Program-made: the position numbers and the translations under genes
Source: a bacterium
GTDB taxonomy: Bacteria > Patescibacteriota > Minisyncoccia > RBG-13-40-8-A
NCBI GenBank assembly: GCA_030692145.1
Contig: JAUYCU010000051.1
Span: forward strand, 1-16,831
Reading direction: 5' to 3'
DNA: 16,831 bases
The notes under the pieces: model-generated
Databases searched by the model: none
What the model was told of the DNA's origin: nothing
What the model saw: only the letters and a program-made list of their open reading frames with translations
In this document: positions 15,240 through 16,831 of the stretch, piece by piece
Numbering within the stretch: position 1 is the stretch's first letter
How the letters are laid out: each line of letters begins with the position of its first letter

Positions 15240-16831
15240 ATGAAAAAATCAATCACAAAGAAAAAATTCCTGATTATTATTGCGGTAATTTTATTTTTAG
15301 GAATTACTGTTCCCCAAATTGCTTCTGCCCAAAGCCTTGCGGAGTTTGTAAAGGATCCGGGGCGCTCAATTGTCCGGGCATGTACAGAATGGCTTCTGGC
15401 AATTTTAAGATGGACGGTTGACACTGCTGCCGACTTTTTTGAAGCAATGCTCGACCTTGGATTCCAGGGGCATCAAAAAATCGCCAAAGTCGGATGGGAT
15501 GTAAGCCGCGATATTGCCAATATGTGCTTTATCCTCTTTATGGTGATAATTGCTTTTGCCACGATTTTAAGGTTCGAGAGATACGGCATAAAAGAGCTTC
15601 TGCCCAAAGTAATCATGATTGCGCTTTTGATTAATTTTAGCATGGTAATTTGTTACGTAATTATTGATTTTACAAATATCATTGCGAATTTTTTTATCAC
15701 CGATGCAAAAAACGCTGTCCCGAACCCCCCGGGACAAGAAGGCATTAATATAAGCGCGATTCTTACGGATGGTTTTAAGCTGCCCGAACTTTACACGCCA
15801 TTCCTTTGTCAGCAATTCGTAGACGACCAAGAAAAATGCGCAACACTGACACCGGAATCAGCGGCAAACAACTGCATGGCGCAAGCGGAAAGGGGCCTGA
15901 ATGAATGTTATCAGACTGATGCCAGAAATACACAAACAGAAGCAACTAATTTTTGGGATGCGCTGGCAGCTGCCTTTGGAACAGCGATAATATTAGCTGT
16001 AGCTACTTTTGTATATCTTGCTGGAGGGGTGTTACTCGTAGGTCGCTTGATTATAATTTGGTTCTTGGTAATGATTGCCCCTTTGGCTTTTATTTGCTAT
16101 ATTTTGCCCGCTTTGCGAAAAAATTGGCAAGCCTGGTGGTCTTTATTTATCAAATGGTGCATATTCGCCCCTGCTTATTCTTTCTTTATTTGGTTAACAT
16201 GTAAAATAGTCCTGGAGGATAAGCTTAATAATATTGCTGCGCTAAAAGTGAGTATGTCCTCAAAATCGGGTGAGGCAGTCAACACATTCTTTGCCTCAAC
16301 GGGAAGCTTATTGCATTTTTTATTCGTTTGCGGTCTTTTGCTCGGCGGCCTCATAGCTTCCAGTCAAATGGGTATCAGGGGGGCATCAATAGCAATGACG
16401 CTCGGCAAAAAATGGACCGGCGCAACCAAGGGGTGGATAAAGAAACAAACTGTCGGTAGGGCAAAAGAAAGAGCGGAGGGAGGCCTTGATCGAGCCCGGG
16501 GAGGAATTATGTCGGGTGCCGGTAAATTATTTGGGGATACCAAAATAGGAAGAAACTTGAGAGCAAGAGGAACCATGGCACAACAAGCTGCTGCAGGAAG
16601 AGAATATAATAAAAAGTATGCAGCCAGGCTTTCCATGATGTCCAGAGAAGACACATTGAAAGAAGTCGAAAAGGCGAGCGGTACACAAAAACTACTCGCT
16701 GCTAGGACTGCTCAAAACAGAGGATACATGCGCGAAGCTACAAATGAACAAGCCCAGGCAGCCATGAAAGCATATGAGACATTTGGCGATTCTGAAATGC
16801 TAAGAAAGCTTGAAGAATTGAGACCCGACGC
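15240..16831 (+). CDS. TrbL/VirB6-like polytopic membrane protein, 3' end beyond window
   Basis: The frame stays open for 530 codons to the right edge. Residues 1-30 form a signal peptide ending in ASA-QS. Membrane helices lie at about 92-110, 121-145, 243-264, 268-290, 300-320 and 356-376. The stretch PLAFICYILPALRKNW, continuing with WW, FIKWC and APAYSFF (281-316), resembles the Pro/Trp-rich core of TrbL/VirB6 proteins, which form the inner-membrane part of type IV secretion channels. The loop at 146-242 carries four cysteines (190, 200, 212, 223) and should face outside by the positive-inside rule. After residue 378 comes a basic, Gly/Ala/Arg-rich hydrophilic tail, probably cytoplasmic, as in PrgH-like VirB6 proteins of Gram-positive conjugation systems. 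No Shine-Dalgarno is present; a TATAAA lies at 15227-15232. The family call rests on topology and weak motif likeness; VirB4, PrgI or VirD4 downstream would support it. Confidence 0.8.
   Translation, partial: MKKSITKKKFLIIIAVILFLGITVPQIASAQSLAEFVKDPGRSIVRACTEWLLAILRWTVDTAADFFEAMLDLGFQGHQKIAKVGWDVSRDIANMCFILFMVIIAFATILRFERYGIKELLPKVIMIALLINFSMVICYVIIDFTNIIANFFITDAKNAVPNPPGQEGINISAILTDGFKLPELYTPFLCQQFVDDQEKCATLTPESAANNCMAQAERGLNECYQTDARNTQTEATNFWDALAAAFGTAIILAVATFVYLAGGVLLVGRLIIIWFLVMIAPLAFICYILPALRKNWQAWWSLFIKWCIFAPAYSFFIWLTCKIVLEDKLNNIAALKVSMSSKSGEAVNTFFASTGSLLHFLFVCGLLLGGLIASSQMGIRGASIAMTLGKKWTGATKGWIKKQTVGRAKERAEGGLDRARGGIMSGAGKLFGDTKIGRNLRARGTMAQQAAAGREYNKKYAARLSMMSREDTLKEVEKASGTQKLLAARTAQNRGYMREATNEQAQAAMKAYETFGDSEMLRKLEELRPD

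Noticed and set aside
15953..16204. 83-codon plus-strand open frame near the right edge
   Set aside because: It is an alternative frame of the TrbL/VirB6-like gene, whose own frame is open for 530 codons with signal peptide and membrane helices.
10..16831. Possible UGA recoding (genetic code 25), prompted by the absence of TGA stop codons
   Set aside because: All ten long frames are free of in-frame TGA and glycine is encoded by normal GGN codons, so TGA is merely avoided as a stop among nine gene ends.

Overview
The window looks like a chromosomal segment from a Candidate Phyla Radiation (Patescibacteria) bacterium, most plausibly Parcubacteria-like. The clues are indirect: AT-rich DNA with strong A-richness on coding strands, almost no Shine-Dalgarno sequences, compact versions of housekeeping proteins, short-word repeats spilling from intergenic DNA into a gene, and a large cysteine-rich PKD-type surface protein beside a TrbL/VirB6-like membrane protein. 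The nine complete gene ends use seven TAA and two TAG stops and no TGA. No long frame contains an in-frame TGA, so the UGA-to-glycine code of Gracilibacteria and Absconditabacteria is not in use.

Layout. Positions 10-2970 (plus) hold most of polynucleotide phosphorylase (pnp) and a proline-rich single-pass membrane protein of unknown function. At 3137-4666 (plus) is a complete comM/yifB AAA+ ATPase. It converges on a minus-strand gene at 4796-5869 for a membrane-anchored LysM-LysM-CHAP cell-wall hydrolase, with a bidirectional terminator between them. That gene diverges from a compact uvrD/pcrA helicase (5973-7901), and the 103-bp gap holds promoter elements for both. A ~125-bp imperfect palindrome built of short repeated words follows. 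Next come ksgA/rsmA (8041-8883) and lnt (8858-10507), overlapping by 26 bp.

The last third, from 10539 to the right edge, is one tightly packed plus-strand block of cell-envelope genes: a membrane-anchored protein with two calcium-binding thrombospondin-type-3-like repeats, a 1212-residue secreted protein with 48 cysteines outside its signal sequence and three C-terminal four-cysteine PKD-like repeats, and the start of a polytopic TrbL/VirB6-like protein cut by the window edge. I infer that these three act together in an envelope-spanning, type IV secretion/conjugation-like apparatus. This is the best candidate here for a poorly described system.

Points deserving attention are an in-frame TAA exactly where PNPase needs a conserved serine codon at the left edge, an Lnt homologue whose nucleophile motif reads C-S-S rather than the C-Y-E of E. 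coli, ksgA carrying three repeat-derived in-frame stretches, and -10-like hexamers lying 6-8 nt before several start codons. No tRNA, rRNA, CRISPR, transposase or phage genes were seen, and no gene-free stretch exceeds 170 bp.
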